Assembly (NCBI GenBank): GCA_015178975.1
Contig: WHVD01000107.1
Location: 234,974 to 298,973, forward strand
Origin: Hysterangium stoloniferum
Taxonomy: Eukaryota; Basidiomycota; Agaricomycetes; Hysterangiales; Hysterangiaceae
Reading direction: 5' to 3'
Length of the DNA stretch: 64,000 nt
The translations under genes and the position numbers were made by a program. The notes beneath the pieces are model-generated. The model ran no database searches. It was not told the origin of the DNA and saw only the letters and a list, made by a program, of their open reading frames with translations. This document shows, in pieces, positions 44,659 through 57,564 of this stretch; the stretch's first letter is position 1; each line of letters opens with the position of its first letter.

Positions 44659-45077
44659 ATCTTCTCACTTTCCTGATGATAGATACCGTCTAGCAGGCTG
44701 AATCACCCCTTTTGTGCTTCGACCATTCCTCGGTCAATTGTATTATAAGTTACTTACCGATTACCGGATGCTTCTATGTTCTTAATCAAAATGCACAAAA
44801 TATAGACGAGCCGTCAAACTTCATTGACGTTATAATCTGTTTTATTTCAAGCGTTACTTAAATATCATAGCACCCATGTATTTGAATCACAACCTGCCTG
44901 GGTTTAGCAACTACTAAGTAAATCCTTCTATTTGAATCCAAGGCTTCCAATGGTTCTGTATAATAGCGTTTTGGAAATAAAAGGAAAGCAGTCACAAGGT
45001 ATATCGAATCCACCGACATAGCTTATACTATCTTTTATCGCCTCCAAAATAATATTGAAAAATGCTGGTATATAGCC
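44659..45077. other. 3' flank of the ABC transporter
   Basis: AT-rich sequence between the inverted repeat and the transporter stop codon. No gene was seen. Confidence 0.5.
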
Positions 45078-48000
45078 TCAGCAGTGCCGTCGTCTAGATG
45101 CCTCTTCGGCCATTGCGTATAGTATTTCCCTATCGCCACTTTCATCTACCAACGACTTGAAATGCCCTCCATGCTTCTTCAGCAAATTCATAGGGGCATC
45201 AAATTCCACCATCCGTCCTGCGTCCAAAACCATAATCTTATCAGCGTCCATGATCTGCAAGGGGATTAATTCCCTTCGCTTGAAATACTACAAGAGAAAG
45301 CCTAACCGTTTGCAGCCTATGTGCCACAATGATCAGGCTGGCCTCCTTCAACACGTCCTTCAGCATATTTTGAATCACCGAATCTGTGGCATAATCGATT
45401 GCACTCGTAGCTATATGTATGAAATCAGTAAACGTCTGAAGAACAAAACCCTCAGATACCTTCGTCTAAGATGACAAGCTTGCTTCGCCTTAACACCGCC
45501 CTTGCCAATGCTAAAATTTGGCGCTGTCCAACGGAGAAGTTCCCACCACCTCCTGAGATCACGCTATCCAATGTGATACTTGAGGGATCGCTATTTTCAT
45601 CCTGCAAGCTGAACAAGCCTGCTACGCGCAAGGCGTCATAGAGAGTAGCGTCCGAATGTTCGGAGAAGGGATCGAGATTTTCTCGCAATGTTCCGCTTAA
45701 AAGTTCTGGGACCTGCGGGATGATGGTGATGCTCGATCTCAAGGTGTTAAGATTAACGGAATGAATGGGAATGTTATCAAATATGACTTGTCCTTCAGTT
45801 GGAATGCCACGTAACAACGAAAGTGTTAGCGACGATTTGCCACTTCCAGTTCGACCCACGACACCGACTCGTTCACCAGATTTAATATCGAAAGAAATAT
45901 TGTGCAAGACCTAAATAAAATGAGAACTGAGATGATAACTTTGTAATACGCGAACCTCTGGTCCATGCATAGAATAGCGGGCACTCAAATTTTGCACAGA
46001 GAGAGATCCAGATGCAGGCCAGTAAGCAGGTGGTACACCCTCCGAAGTGGTTATAGGCTCTTGATCAATTTTGAAATAAGCCTGAATGCGTTCGAGGCTT
46101 TCTCAGGCAATTAGCATCTACGCATTGTAGCCTGAAATGGATTCTCACCTATTGCCGTGGACCTCGAGCTCGTTTGCTATTTGGACTAAGACACAATTTA
46201 GCTTTTGAGTTGATATTTGTTACGTCTAACTTACTCCACCATAGTATTCTTTGAGCGAACGCAACCGCCATGGCCAATGCAAAGCCAACTTCGCTAGGAG
46301 TATGGAAAGCACGGTTGTAGACCAGATAGGCAGCAAGGGAAGTAGTAAATCCCGATCCGATGGCATCGATACGAATCCCCATCCACCTAGAATATATCTG
46401 TAATCTGTCAAGTACCGTGAAAGATGTTTGGGTATTACCTTCTAGCATTGTGAAAAACCCGCGCTGGCCTAGAATATTTATCGATGCGCCTTAAACTTTC
46501 ATCTCTGAATGCACATTGTGCACCATATGCACGAATAGAAACTGATGGTCACCGTCAATCATGAGGTAATGCTGTATTAAGGTGTGTCTACCTACCCAGT
46601 CCAGATATCGCGGCATTAAAGTGTGCTATGACCGGGGAACGACGGTTGGACATTTCCCGTTTGATAGGGAGTTGCGCTTGAATATACAGTTGTCCATAGA
46701 TAGTACCCACAATGAAGGCCATTATTCCGGGGAAAACGAAGACGGGGACAAAAATGACGACGGATAACAGGAGAATAAGCAGAGTGGCAGTGGTGTGAAT
46801 TAGATTGCTGATAGTTGATGGGAGTGGCCCATCGACGACACGGATATCTTGAGTGCAACGAGTGACAATGCGCGCAGTTGGAACAGTATCCAACCATCTT
46901 GGGAGTGCTCGTTATTACGATTAGCTCACAGCTGCGGGTATAGTTACTTTACCTGAGTGTGGATCCCAGAACACTGGTAATCAACCGCTGGTGTATAACA
47001 CGCGACGCCTGTACACAATTATAAACAAATGCGGACTATCAGATATTAACGTTGTAGTATATTACCTTGAGAAACCCAAACAGGAAGAGTCCCATGGCGA
47101 TGCAATAGAGTAAAATGCACATGAATATGATAAGGGCATATAAGGAGAGGTAATAAACAACAGGAATAGCCCATGTGGGCTTTGTCTCATATTGCGTTGC
47201 CCAGTATCCCAATAGCCAAGTAGAGATCGACTTGAAAACTTCCTGGAGTAGTAAGCTTACTACAAATATCACCCAAAAAGCAATACCACCCATGGTTGAT
47301 AGGTGCAATTTGAGGGTGTCCCAACTAATATGTCCGAAAGCCAACTCCTCTTCTACGACAAGTTTCGGACTTGCATTTGACATGTCTTTTTTGACAGTGT
47401 CAACTGCATCAATAATATTTGCGGTCATGTCGGATGCTTCTGTCGCCTCCGTTGTTGCCTCCGAAAGTGCGGAGCCTTTACGATCAGCAGTCAACACAGA
47501 TTTCTGGCTAATGACACGTCCGTCAAGCCCTAACGAGACCACGAAGCTGGCGATTGGTGCCACCATGGCGATATTATGAGTCTGAAAGGATACAAAGTTG
47601 AGGCAACGACAACGGAAATAATTGCTGACATACGACTAGGATGATGGTGCGGCCACTAAGAAGGTCTCCTTGGAGACATTTTTCGATAATGAACTTGGAC
47701 GTATGGACGTCGAGGGCGGCAAGAATATCGTCAAGCAAAATAATGTCAGCGGTTGAGTAGACTGCGCGTGCCAGCGTGATTCTGGCCTTTTGTCCCCCGC
47801 TGATTCAAGTGTGATGTGTCAATCCCGTGCTTACGATGTGTGTACGCTTACCTTAAAGTAAGACCTTTTTCTCCGACCTCGGTGTTGTCGCCAGCATCGA
47901 AAAGACCAAGGTCATGTATCAAACCACACTGGTAAATGACTGGAACATATTGCGTATGTGAAAAACACAACAATAATGTAAGCTTCATTACTTGCCTTTA

Positions 48001-51000
48001 TTGTATCGCTCCTCCTCAAACGCTTTTCCAAAGAGTATGTTTTCCTGAGTAAATGATGTGAGAAGAAGATTTTTCTGGGACGTCCAGCTTGCCTTGATTG
48101 TTTCATTTTGAACCCATGCTTCTTGAGCAGCATATGCCACGCCTCCATCACGAGGCAATCTAAAGCCCGCACCCTCACCAATCGGTTCAAAATGCATTTC
48201 GCCTGTGCACAATAAATATCCGGACGTGGAAAATCAGACAGCAAAACGCACCAAGCAAAGCCATAAGGAGACTGGTTTTTCCGCATCCAGTTGGGCCGAT
48301 GACCAGATTGAGACTGCCTGGTTTGAAGGAAAGCTCCCCTTCAATCTGAAGCCGATAGGGTCGCATAGATGTGATATCCTTCTCTGCCACCCAAGAAAAG
48401 CTCGCATTTCTGAACCCAATCATATCTATCGGAATGGACGCTGTAGGGTCTACAATCTGGTCGGCATTCGAGTTTTTGAATGTGAAGTTGTCCAACAGCG
48501 GCGTCTGTGATACAGTGTTAATTTCTTGTTAGTAAACTGTATCGTTCGTCAATGGCGTACATGGAGGAGGAAATCGCTTATCCGTGTCAAAGAAATCTTT
48601 GCTGGGAAGGTGGTCTATTGTCAGCTAGAATGTCGCGTGAATGTACACAGGAAGACTACGGACCATTTATAATGACAGGCAGCATCGCAAACACGTCGTG
48701 AATACTATCACGCAACTGAATAAAGACGGACATGCTAGTGAAAACTTTGGATGCCGTCAATGTTTCTTTCTGGACGAGAGTCTGTGAAGTACAATCGATT
48801 GAGTGGGACCATGAATAAATAGTGCAATACTTGAAATACAAATTACTCACATAACAAGCGAAGCTGACGACCATTGTCAAAAGTGGAATAGCGTAGCTTT
48901 GCATTTCGTTTGTTAAAATGTCATAATAAGTATAAAAAGACCACACTTGACATTATTGTTAACTAGACCTAAAAGCTCTCGCTTCTTCAGGAGACTTAGT
49001 TCTGCCTCCCGTTTCTCCGCAATTTGACTGTTCACTTTGTCTTCCCAGCCAAATAGTTTTATCATTCGGATCACCGAGAGGACTGGGCAGGTATCAACTC
49101 CAGATATTGGAAAGGATAATATCTGGATAATTACTCTCTGTGACGGATTGTACCCTCCCGTCCGTCTAGAAAGGTGCATGATCAATCTGACGGAGATGAA
49201 AACTGACAGAATTAAACCTGTTTCATTCTCTCAGCTTGCACTTTTCCCATCAAGCCAGTAATATAACCAGGGAATGAAAAAATATAGGCTCCAGTGAGGG
49301 CCATTCCTACCACCGCGCTGTGCAATTGACATAGTTAATCACCGAAGCGGGTGAGGTGTGATGAGAAATTTCACCTCCAGTTCAAAATATCATATAAAAA
49401 CCAAGCACTAATGCAGAATTGAAGCGGCCCGAAAAGCGCTGCACGAAGGGTTAACGGTGAAAAAGGTTAAACCAATCGCTGCATACCGATATATATGAAA
49501 TCCTTGGCATCCGTAACGTTTCCGAGATCTGTAGTAACGAGATTATTAATTCTCCCTATCAAGTGACTAGACTTCGAGGATGATTCTTCTTTCAAGGTAG
49601 TCTTTGCGGCTGATGGTTTTGTAGCGCTGGATATGCGCGAGGCTGACTGTTTGGTAGCGGCTCTACTCGAATCCGCTGTTGATTGGGCGGTTTGAGTTTC
49701 TTCCCTGCTCTCGTTATCGACTTCGGTATCGCCGTCCGTTATAGAGCCGGTCTCTGGGGTATTGACTGATGTAGAGAGCCTACTACCAGTGGCTTCTTCT
49801 TCTTGGAAACGGACACGAAGTGAGTGATCGAACACCAGTTGTGTAAGGATTGCCTCCGTGTGTACTAGGAGTCGATTCTAAGTGCAATTAAAGTTGACTT
49901 TCTCAACGACCCAGTAATGAACGCACAGTGACAAAGAGGTAGTAATGAATGGCCAAAGAGCCAATCTATGTATGTATGTATAAGTTGTTGTGTCTCAGAG
50001 GGGGATTTATCACTGACAGTCGGGCCAATAAAAAGGCAGGCAACCCATACCCATGGCCGTATATCGCCGTTTTGACCATTCTCTAGATATTTGAGGAGCA
50101 TATTCAAAGCAAACGGAGATGTAAATCCAGAAAGGCACTGTAAACACAAGTTAGGGAAAAAAAATTGAGAAACATATTATTACCTTTATAATGGTCATAA
50201 TGGCCATAACGGTGAACTCAGTTGCTATCTCGACACTTCAGATTGATGGAAAATCCGAATTGCAGACAACCTTACAGAACAGATAGGTTAAACCCCAAAA
50301 AAGGTGGCGCCTTTTACTTGTAAAGGAAGGTTCCAGAACCTTGTAAAGTTATATCAGCCTAGTCTGGGGGCGGAGTGTTGGTGGGGACAAACAGGTTGAC
50401 TTGTGGATATAAGGTATTTGGAGTGGTCGTAGTCGGCCAAGGGGGGGAAATCATCGTAAGAAAATTGCTTGGTAAGTGCTGCCTTCAAAATGATAGGATC
50501 TAAATAAGAATATGTCAAAAAAGATGCCAACGATGCCGTTTGTTCGGGATGTGTTTGTTTAAACGGATTCTGGTCAAGTTATTAAGACCAAAATAGCGAT
50601 ATGGGAGATTTAACATACCAGAGGGTCAATTGGTTTATATGCACGGGGGGTAACGAGTGGGATGAGCACACCAGCAACGGTTGCCAGACCGAATCTTGAC
50701 CAAAGCAGCCACCCTTCTGCAGCGTCCACGGGTATCATAGTGAACGTTGCGTAGGGTATTAGGTCACGATACGTGTATACTGATGCAATACAAAACATGA
50801 CGATGGTCAAGTGGGTGCCAGCTGAAGAGTTCCATTTTTTTGGCGGCATAAGGTCCACCAGTGCGAGTAAACAGCAATAATTCTAATTTAAGTTAGTAGT
50901 GGAAAAGAGATCAGTAGTGGGTCTTATTTTTCTTACATAAAGCACAAAGTACATTGATTCGATCTGTAGTACGAATGAAAGGACAGAAATAGGAGATAAT

Positions 51001-51420
51001 GGAATATGGTCTTGTTTCCAGAGCTTAAGTATGGAGAAGGCCGTGAGGACTGCTAGAACAAATGTTGCCAGAAGTCTGATTAACTTGAGAGTGACAGACA
51101 CGGATCCCAAAGCCCTGAAGTATTCCCTTGCTTCATGTAAAAAAGATTGCGAAGGCGCAAGCGTTTGTGGAGTGGGAGTTGGAGATGCCAGCGGGCTGCG
51201 GTTTCGCCTTCTACTAGATATCACTTTCAGTCCTTGTATTGCTCGCAACCCAAGAGCGGCATAGATCGGAAGAATGATGGAGTTTGACCAAAAGCTGTGT
51301 ATTGTATCGGAGGAGTGATATCAACGATTGAAATGCAATGCGGCGAATGGCTACTGGGACATACCAATTGGATGAGTATGCACAACTAGACACGGCGAGT
51401 ATTTGTTGAGGAAGAGACAT
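45078..51420 (-). CDS. ABCC (MRP-type) full ABC transporter
   Basis: A gene of well over 20 short exons, about 1450-1500 residues. The start ATG is at 51420 ([18 protein letters not shown]); the first exons are 51420-51365, 51294-50937 and 50882-50619. N-terminal membrane segments precede [12 protein letters not shown], then TMD1 ([15 protein letters not shown]), an acidic/Ser linker (49500-49830) and [22 protein letters not shown]1: Walker [10 protein letters not shown] (near 48290), signature [13 protein letters not shown], Walker [16 protein letters not shown]-loop THNIA (47575). TMD2 includes [22 protein letters not shown]2: [14 protein letters not shown] (45850), a degenerate signature NFSVGQRQ, Walker [17 protein letters not shown] (near 45460) and H-loop VAHRLQT. 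ABCC pumps export conjugates and drugs across the plasma or vacuolar membrane. The substrate cannot be told. NBD1 carries Asp-Asp after the Walker B hydrophobics, as in other ABCC proteins. Confidence 0.9.
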
Positions 51421-52611
51421 ATTCCTTTGTGTAATATCCAAAATAGGAATAAAAACCTAGTTATTCTATTTAGGCAGCTTCTTCTTTCCCATAGCCGTGA
51501 GTCACACTATAAAAGTCCGCTTACCGTGACCACGCTCCGATTCCGATGCTCAAATGAGTGCATGACACCCACCAGCGCCTTCAGTATCTAAATTTGTTGC
51601 ACTAATCTCAATATCTCAGGGTTTGGATCCGGACAGTCATTTTAATCCGACCAAAACCCAAATATAGTTCACGTATTATCTTGAGGATGATTTCTACTAC
51701 ATAAAATTATCTGCTTTCACAGGAACCGGCCGGGGATGTCCATTGTCACGGCAAATCGTACCGTTGCTAACCGGCAAATGTCAGTGGTAAAGTAACTATA
51801 TGCACGTGGGACGATCGAACACCTTACGTACAAAATTTCCTGCTACGAGGATTCATCAGAGTAAATTAATATCGATGGAAGTTCAGTGCGCTGACCGCGA
51901 CACGTTGTAATCCTTTAGCGCCTGCGCTTCAAACTTATATACGCGCGAGGAGTGTCGTAATTAGTACTGGTAATGCTTGTTCGGGAATATGACTAAAGCT
52001 TCCCATGCGGAAAACAAGTGAATAATATGGGGCGGAGAACTCGGACTAGGTTGCTCGGTGTAGTCAAGGCTAGTAAGAGGTCAAAACCATATGCAATATA
52101 TAATATTCTTGTCACCGCCAGGATCACATATACCGGGGAATGATTTCAATCATGTGATCCCGTTGGGGCAGCCCTGACGGCGACGCTCCATCGCACGTGC
52201 GGTCCTCAGCTAAGGGTCTGTTTACGTGAAATGTCGTCTCACAATTGGGACATTACCCCAGTTAATCATCCCATTACCTCCAATCAAGCTATCATCTTCC
52301 TTACTAATTTATAAGTATTTTCCCTTTGTCTTTTTTACCTACGCTGTGGGCTTTGGAGGCATTATCTTAGGGCTACGCCGCAACCAACTATGTGAGTGCC
52401 TTGCGCGTTGTAACCTGTAACCTGTTCTTTGATTCACATGCAGGGGAGAACTCAAAGTGTGGGATAAGCGGTTGGCTATTTCTCATGAACACTCCTTAAA
52501 TGCGGCCTATTGCGGGTGCGACATGGGTCGCATACCTTCGACACTCACCCCCTTTAAACGGTGAGCGGGTCTGGGAAATGTTCTCGTAAGATGCTGACGG
52601 CGGAGCTGCAG
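51421..52611. other. Divergent region; possible 5' exon of the PPPY membrane protein
   Basis: An ATG at 52231 opens MSSHNWDITPVNHPITSNQA and is stopped 27 codons later. It could be the first exon of the gene whose later exons begin at 52612, but I could not find a junction set that joins them. The part nearer 51420 is the transporter promoter. Confidence 0.35.
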
Positions 52612-53235
52612 ATTACCCCTTACATTGCGAAGCGACTCACAGTCGAGCCCTTCCCATCCACTGCTCGTCGGCCTCGCAATAGGTGTATGCATTACTTTAT
52701 TCATACAGGGATTCATTTTTGTAGTCTATCGAACACGTCGATGGTATACGGTGCTTAGGACTCGAGTACCTGAGCAACGAACAGAGTTTTCTGCGCCGAC
52801 GCACTTCTGCCATGTGCAACATCATGCAATGCCGATTTCTAAAATCCGTTAGTCCCCCCTCCAAAACAGCGGGTATAACTTGGTTATAACACACTTACTA
52901 TAATAGCTCCCACACCTAGCATCGTTAGGCTGCTACGCACAGCACATCGACGGCCAGACGGAACTTGGGGTTTCATAGAAGCAGGTGCTCCGCTTAATCA
53001 TGCTGGCATAATTCAGAGCGACTCTGTCATAACTCAATCACCAACCCTGAGATCAAATCGACAACTGCCTGCAATTCCTTTGCCCAAACTACCAGGAGAG
53101 ATACCAGTTACTCCGAATATCCTATTGGAAAAAGGTTTGATGGGACCACCATATATACATCAGCGTGATGACACTGCAAGCTCACGGACAGCTCCTCCGC
53201 CGTACCATGGAGATTATTTGTCCGGGATGGCCTGA
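52612..53235 (+). CDS. Single-pass membrane protein with C-terminal PPPY motif, 5' end unresolved
   Basis: Two exons are clear: 52612-52847 (after acceptor CTGCAG) and 52907-53235, joined by a 59-bp intron GTTAGT...AATAG. The first encodes a transmembrane helix, HPLLVGLAIGVCITLFIQGF then IFVVY, followed by basic RTRRWY. The second encodes a cytosolic tail, RTAHRRPDGTWGFIEAG, RQLPAIPLPKLPGEIPVTPN, and ends APPPYHGDYLSGMA. PPPY is the classical PY motif bound by WW domains of Rsp5/NEDD4-type ubiquitin ligases. A type I single-pass layout with basic stop-transfer residues is inferred. The upstream extracellular part and start codon are not resolved, so this is a partial model. Confidence 0.65.
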
Positions 53236-54305
53236 AAATCGATATCCATATTTTAGTACCACTGTTAATTCGGTGCCTCCCCTGTTTTTGTTTTTAATAA
53301 CAAAGTGTGACGTATTAGAGTTTGGTCGAAAATCATCACGAAGCCAGATTAATGGGGAAAGGATTCGGAGCTACTCCAAACCACTGCGACTAAGACAGCT
53401 TCTATGGAAAAGCATAGTAGATATTGCTTCAGGATACAAGACAATCTCCTAAATACTGTTCGATAATCGGCATGTCCCCATAAAGAACCAAGCTCAGGTG
53501 ACCAAACCCTTGGGTCCTTTATCATTTCGCTGAAAAAATCATCTAAAAGCAAATAGCAAACCCCTCAGACTTTCAATGAAATACTTGTATCAATCAATGT
53601 ATCATTTAGTGAACCACCTTCTGACATGACAGGTTTGGTGATAGTTTAGGTGTACATGGGTTAAATCATGCATCAGCCTGACAGAGGATGGTCCTCAATA
53701 TGCATTTTCAAGTATTTGGTAGGAGGAGAAGGGTGAACTCCCCCTAGAAAGGAAGGTGTTTCATCACTATTTCTAACACTCAATGTTAGGGCCAGTGATA
53801 AAAGCAATACCATCTCTTTGTCCTTGTCTTCTGCATTCACCAGAAGAAGAAATCCTAATGTGAAGATCTTCCTGGAAACTTCTAGGGGTATTTTCTAGGT
53901 ATATTATCAGTTTCTGAACCATATTCTAAACTAGTGTTAGGGTCCCAAATCCACCATAACCTGACCCTCATTCCTCAAGTACCCTTCAGCTGAGTTCCCA
54001 GTCAGATATTCCACCCTCAACTAGATGGCTCATGCTATGACCCAGAACCCATTGGACTCTGCCATTTAACAGTTAACTTCTCCAAGTGTCCTTGGTCATT
54101 GCCTAACCTGGACTCTTGTCAGACTCCCCATGTTCTTCTAGATACTTCAGTAATCCATAACCTGACTTTCACCAGATTATCTTTGTCCACCCTCATCACT
54201 TTCTCTAAGCTAATGTTCCCACTTACCTGGAACCTGAGGCTTCTCTTAAAAACACATTTGCTTATCTTTAAAGTGTTAGGATCCATTTCCTGACTATATC
54301 AGATA
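53236..54305. other. Repeat-like region, LTR-type fragments
   Basis: The string GTGAACTCCCCCTAGAAAGG near 53734 resembles GTGGACTCCCCCTATAAAAA near 2682, both followed by GTGT-TTCATCA, so the two areas share a repeat family. TGTTAGGGTCCCAAATCC (53936) and TGTTAGGATCCATTTCC (54276) look like related repeat starts. No gene was recognised. Confidence 0.45.
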
Positions 54306-55800
54306 TAGTGACTCACAAAAGTGTTTCAATGTTTTACACTTTTTGATTATTTGCTGAATAACTTGAGAGCAATAACAAATATAAACAAAGTATTGGTGTA
54401 TCAAACATAGTGTTTGATTGTGGCTATACAACAGAAAAAGAATTATGTAATTCCCATCAATATTCATTGAGATATATGTAGTTTAATATAATAACTCATT
54501 AGGACACTTTTGTGACTAGTATCAGAAAATATTAAAATTTGATGTATTACCAATTCTGTTGCTATCAAACCTTAATGAGTACCTGAATTCAAGCTATATA
54601 ATCAAGGCTAATCATTTTAGAACTTCATAATTTCCAATGCACTCTATTTTCTCTGCTCGGAAAGAAAACATCCTTTCTCTGGCCTCTAATGGCATCTCCA
54701 CTTGTTATATTACCTCCAAACTTGGTATTAGCAAGTCTACTGTCTCTAGGGCAGTTCAAAATCTCCTCCCCAATCACCAAATTCCTTTTACTGGCTGTCC
54801 TTCCAAGCTTTCTGCCAGTAAGCTATCCTTATACAAATTACCACTGGCAAGGCTGCTAATGCTGTTCAGGCTGTCAAACATATTAATACTATCATCTCTA
54901 CTCCAGTTTCCTCAGAAATAGTCAGAAGAGTCCTTAGGAAAAACTAATTTAAGGCTGTGGTGAAGAGGAAAAAGCCCTTGCTTAGTATAAGGTATAGCAA
55001 GATTGGCTTTTGACTAGAAGTATAGAGAATGAACTGGAAGAGGGTCATTTAGTCAGATGAGACCAAAATCAACAGGTTTGGATCAGATAGGAGGCAGTGG
55101 GTCTGGAAAGAGAAGTGAGAGGGATTGATTCAAATAAAGGTGCAGGGAACAGTCAAATTTGGTACAGGAAACATCATGGTATAGGGATGTATGGGATGGA
55201 ATGGAGTGGGACATCTTGCAGAGGATAAGGGGAAGATGAATGCTGACCAGGATGTGTTTATTTTGGAGGACCATATGCTAACTAGCTTGAAGGAGAGTGG
55301 AATTTCTAAAAAGGAGGTAATTTTTCAACAGGATAATGATTCCAAAAAAACCTCAAAAAAGGCCAAGAAGTGGATGGAGGATAACAATATTACTCTCCTA
55401 GACTGGCCTGCACAATCTCCAGACATCAGTCCTATTGAACATTAATGGATTCACTTCAAGAGAGCTATCTAAGTATCCAATATCTCCCAAAGGAGTTTGA
55501 GGGATATGAAGTCTGGACTAATATTCCACCAGAGGTATGTCAGAATTTAATTGAAAGTATGCCTAGAAGACTAGAAACAGTTATTAAGGCCAAGGGAGGT
55601 CATTTCAAGTACTAGGATTACAATTACTATATTTTTAATATCCACTTACAAAAGTGTCCCAATGAGTTATTATATTAAATTACATATATCTTAATGAATA
55701 TTGATAGGAATTATGTATATAATTCTTTTTTTGTTGCATAGCCACAATCAAACACTATATGTTTGATACACCAACACTTTGTTTATATTTGTTATTGCTT
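54306..55800 (+). mobile_element. Decayed Tc1/mariner element
   Basis: The left end reads TAGTGACTCACAAAAGTGTT, typical of Tc1-like tips. A long inverted repeat (54369-54517 and 55648-55800) shares AATAACAAATATAAACAAAG, GTGTATCAAACATA, GTGTTTGATTGTGGCTAT and TAATATAATAACTCATT. The outer 60 bp of the left end have no counterpart on the right, so the right tip is deleted or replaced. The transposase inside is broken. Confidence 0.82.
54637..55615 (+). pseudogene. Tc1/mariner transposase, broken by stops and frameshifts
   Basis: It starts MHSIFSARKENILSLASNGI and shows an HTH region (YITSKLGISKSTVSRAVQNL). After a frameshift near 54830 come SDETKINRFGSD (first catalytic Asp), FQQDNDSKKTSKKAKKW (second Asp) and ITLLDWPAQSPDISPIEH (third acidic residue), consistent with the DD34E triad of Tc1-type enzymes. 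Stops interrupt it near 54945, 55010, 55118 and at 55443 (TAA right after SPIEH). It cannot make an active enzyme. Confidence 0.85.
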
Positions 55801-57020
55801 CCTGTTAGGACTGGAAAACCTGCCAGGCTCCAGACCTATCCTACATGCACCCGACTCATTATATCAAGTTACAGCTAAACTGGAAAACCCACCAGGACCT
55901 GGACATCAAGCCTGTCTACTGTATGCCTGACCCCCTGTGTCTCATGCATCAGTTACTGGACCTTGTTGGGACCTGCACACATCAAAGCCTGTCTATGTCC
56001 AACTTCGTTCCACACACTAGTCACTGGGCTCTGCCCAGATAACCCGACAGCTCTCTAACTGAGCTCCATTCCCATTATAGTCTAATGACCTGTTATGTTT
56101 TGGACTCTTGTAATGTATTCAGGGGATTCTCTTAGATAGCTCAATATATGCTATAGTGTCACAGAGCTTCAACAATAAAACAAGCAAAGGTCCAGTAATT
56201 TAAATACTGATAGATTAATGAGCTGCGCTATGAAGCTTAAACAACTCAAATCAATGCTTATTTTGATTATTGAAAGGTTCAATAGAACTGTGTATGACTC
56301 TTTTAGCAAATACAAGAACTATTCCTTGAGAATAGGGGCTGGAAGCTGAATATATGCGCAGTAACTTGGCAGGGACTTGATATAAGAGCTTCGGATTTTT
56401 GTATGCTTATTTGTAACTATTAATAGTTATTTAACAAGGTGTTAAATAATTTATTAATAGAGAAAATAATATGTATTGGATTATCTGAGTGCTTGTACTT
56501 GATTAATTCAATAAACTTAGGGCTGGGCCTTGAATAATCTAGTATTGGCAGGGATTTCAGTAAGGATACTTAGATACTTATTAGGTTTATTATCTAATTA
56601 ATAAGCCTAAAGGGTAGCTGTGAGGCTGGGGAACTTAGATGATTAGCTAAGTTCAAGAGTTGCTGACAAAGATTCAAGATGCTGCAAGTGTAGGTGCTTG
56701 CAGTGAGTGTATCAGACTAAGGCTATTATTGTCCTTAGGATGATTAGATAAGCTTCTGAGCTGTGCAGTAAAATGTGTGTGTGATAAGATGATTTATTGG
56801 AAACTTAGCCCTCCTTATATACATTTTGATAACTCAATGATTAGCTAACTATTTAGTTTATGAGGTCATTAGTGAGATCATAATGACCTCATATTCTACT
56901 CATTATTTACCCTTTGTTTAACATGTGATTCCCTTCTCTGAGACAAGGGTTCTAACCTCTTGCTTGAACATGAAGGTTCAAGGCCGCGGTCCCGGGACGG
57001 GAGCAAACGACGAGTCGGCG
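55801..57020. other. AT-rich repeat region; probably includes part of the Gypsy LTR
   Basis: Bases 55805-56100 carry a diverged duplication (CTGGAAAACCTGCCAGG and CTGGAAAACCCACCAGG). The rest is AT-rich without genes. The far boundary of the chromovirus LTR probably lies here, but I found no matching TG end. Confidence 0.4.
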
Positions 57021-57430
57021 GAACCTAATAATGACTCGGGTAGTCACGTTCGTGACTTGTGTGACTCGGGTAGTCACATTCGTGACTTGTGTGACTCGGG
57101 TGGTCACATTCGTGACCTTTGTGACATCCTGACACTGGAGGCTTATGTAATAAGTCACATGACTCCAAAAATGCGCAAACTAGGCTGCGCAAGGTGCCGA
57201 AAGGTAATAACTAAGTAAATAAAATATAAATAATTAGTTAAAAATTATAATAAATTAACTAAGATATAATAGCATAATATGAGTTCATATATGCTATTAT
57301 TATGCGAAGTTAAAAGGAATAGAGCCTATATTTCACAATAAAAATATAATAAAAATACAATAAATTCGAAAGAATATTAAATAATCCACAGAAAATTAAG
57401 AGGATATTATGATATGATGCTGATACATCA
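57021..57430 (-). repeat. 3' LTR of the chromovirus, inner boundary only
   Basis: On the minus strand the LTR begins TGATGTATCAGCATCATATC at 57430, right after a polypurine tract. It continues to the left past the 30-bp array for an unknown distance; the start given here is only where confident description ends. Confidence 0.6.
57031..57120. repeat. Three 30-bp tandem repeats with GTGAC/GTCAC palindromes
   Basis: Units 57031-57060, 57061-57090 and 57091-57120 follow GTGACTCGGGTAGTCACATT then CGTGACTTGT, differing by a few bases. Each unit contains inverted GTGAC/GTCAC pairs. Placed inside an LTR, they could be enhancer-type elements (inference). Confidence 0.88.
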
Positions 57431-57450
57431 CAAAATCCCCTCTTCCTTTT
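57431..57450 (-). other. Polypurine tract of the chromovirus
   Basis: The minus strand reads AAAAGGAAGAGGGGATTTTG immediately before the TG of the LTR, the expected plus-strand priming site. It fixes the LTR start at 57430. Confidence 0.75.
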
Positions 57451-57564
57451 GACTGAGTCATAATGCTCAATCGCTTTCTGAGAATTAAATAATACTTTGT
57501 TTTTAAATGATAAAGAAATAATACTTTTGTTTTGAATGATAAAAGAATTAAGATGTTAATCTAA

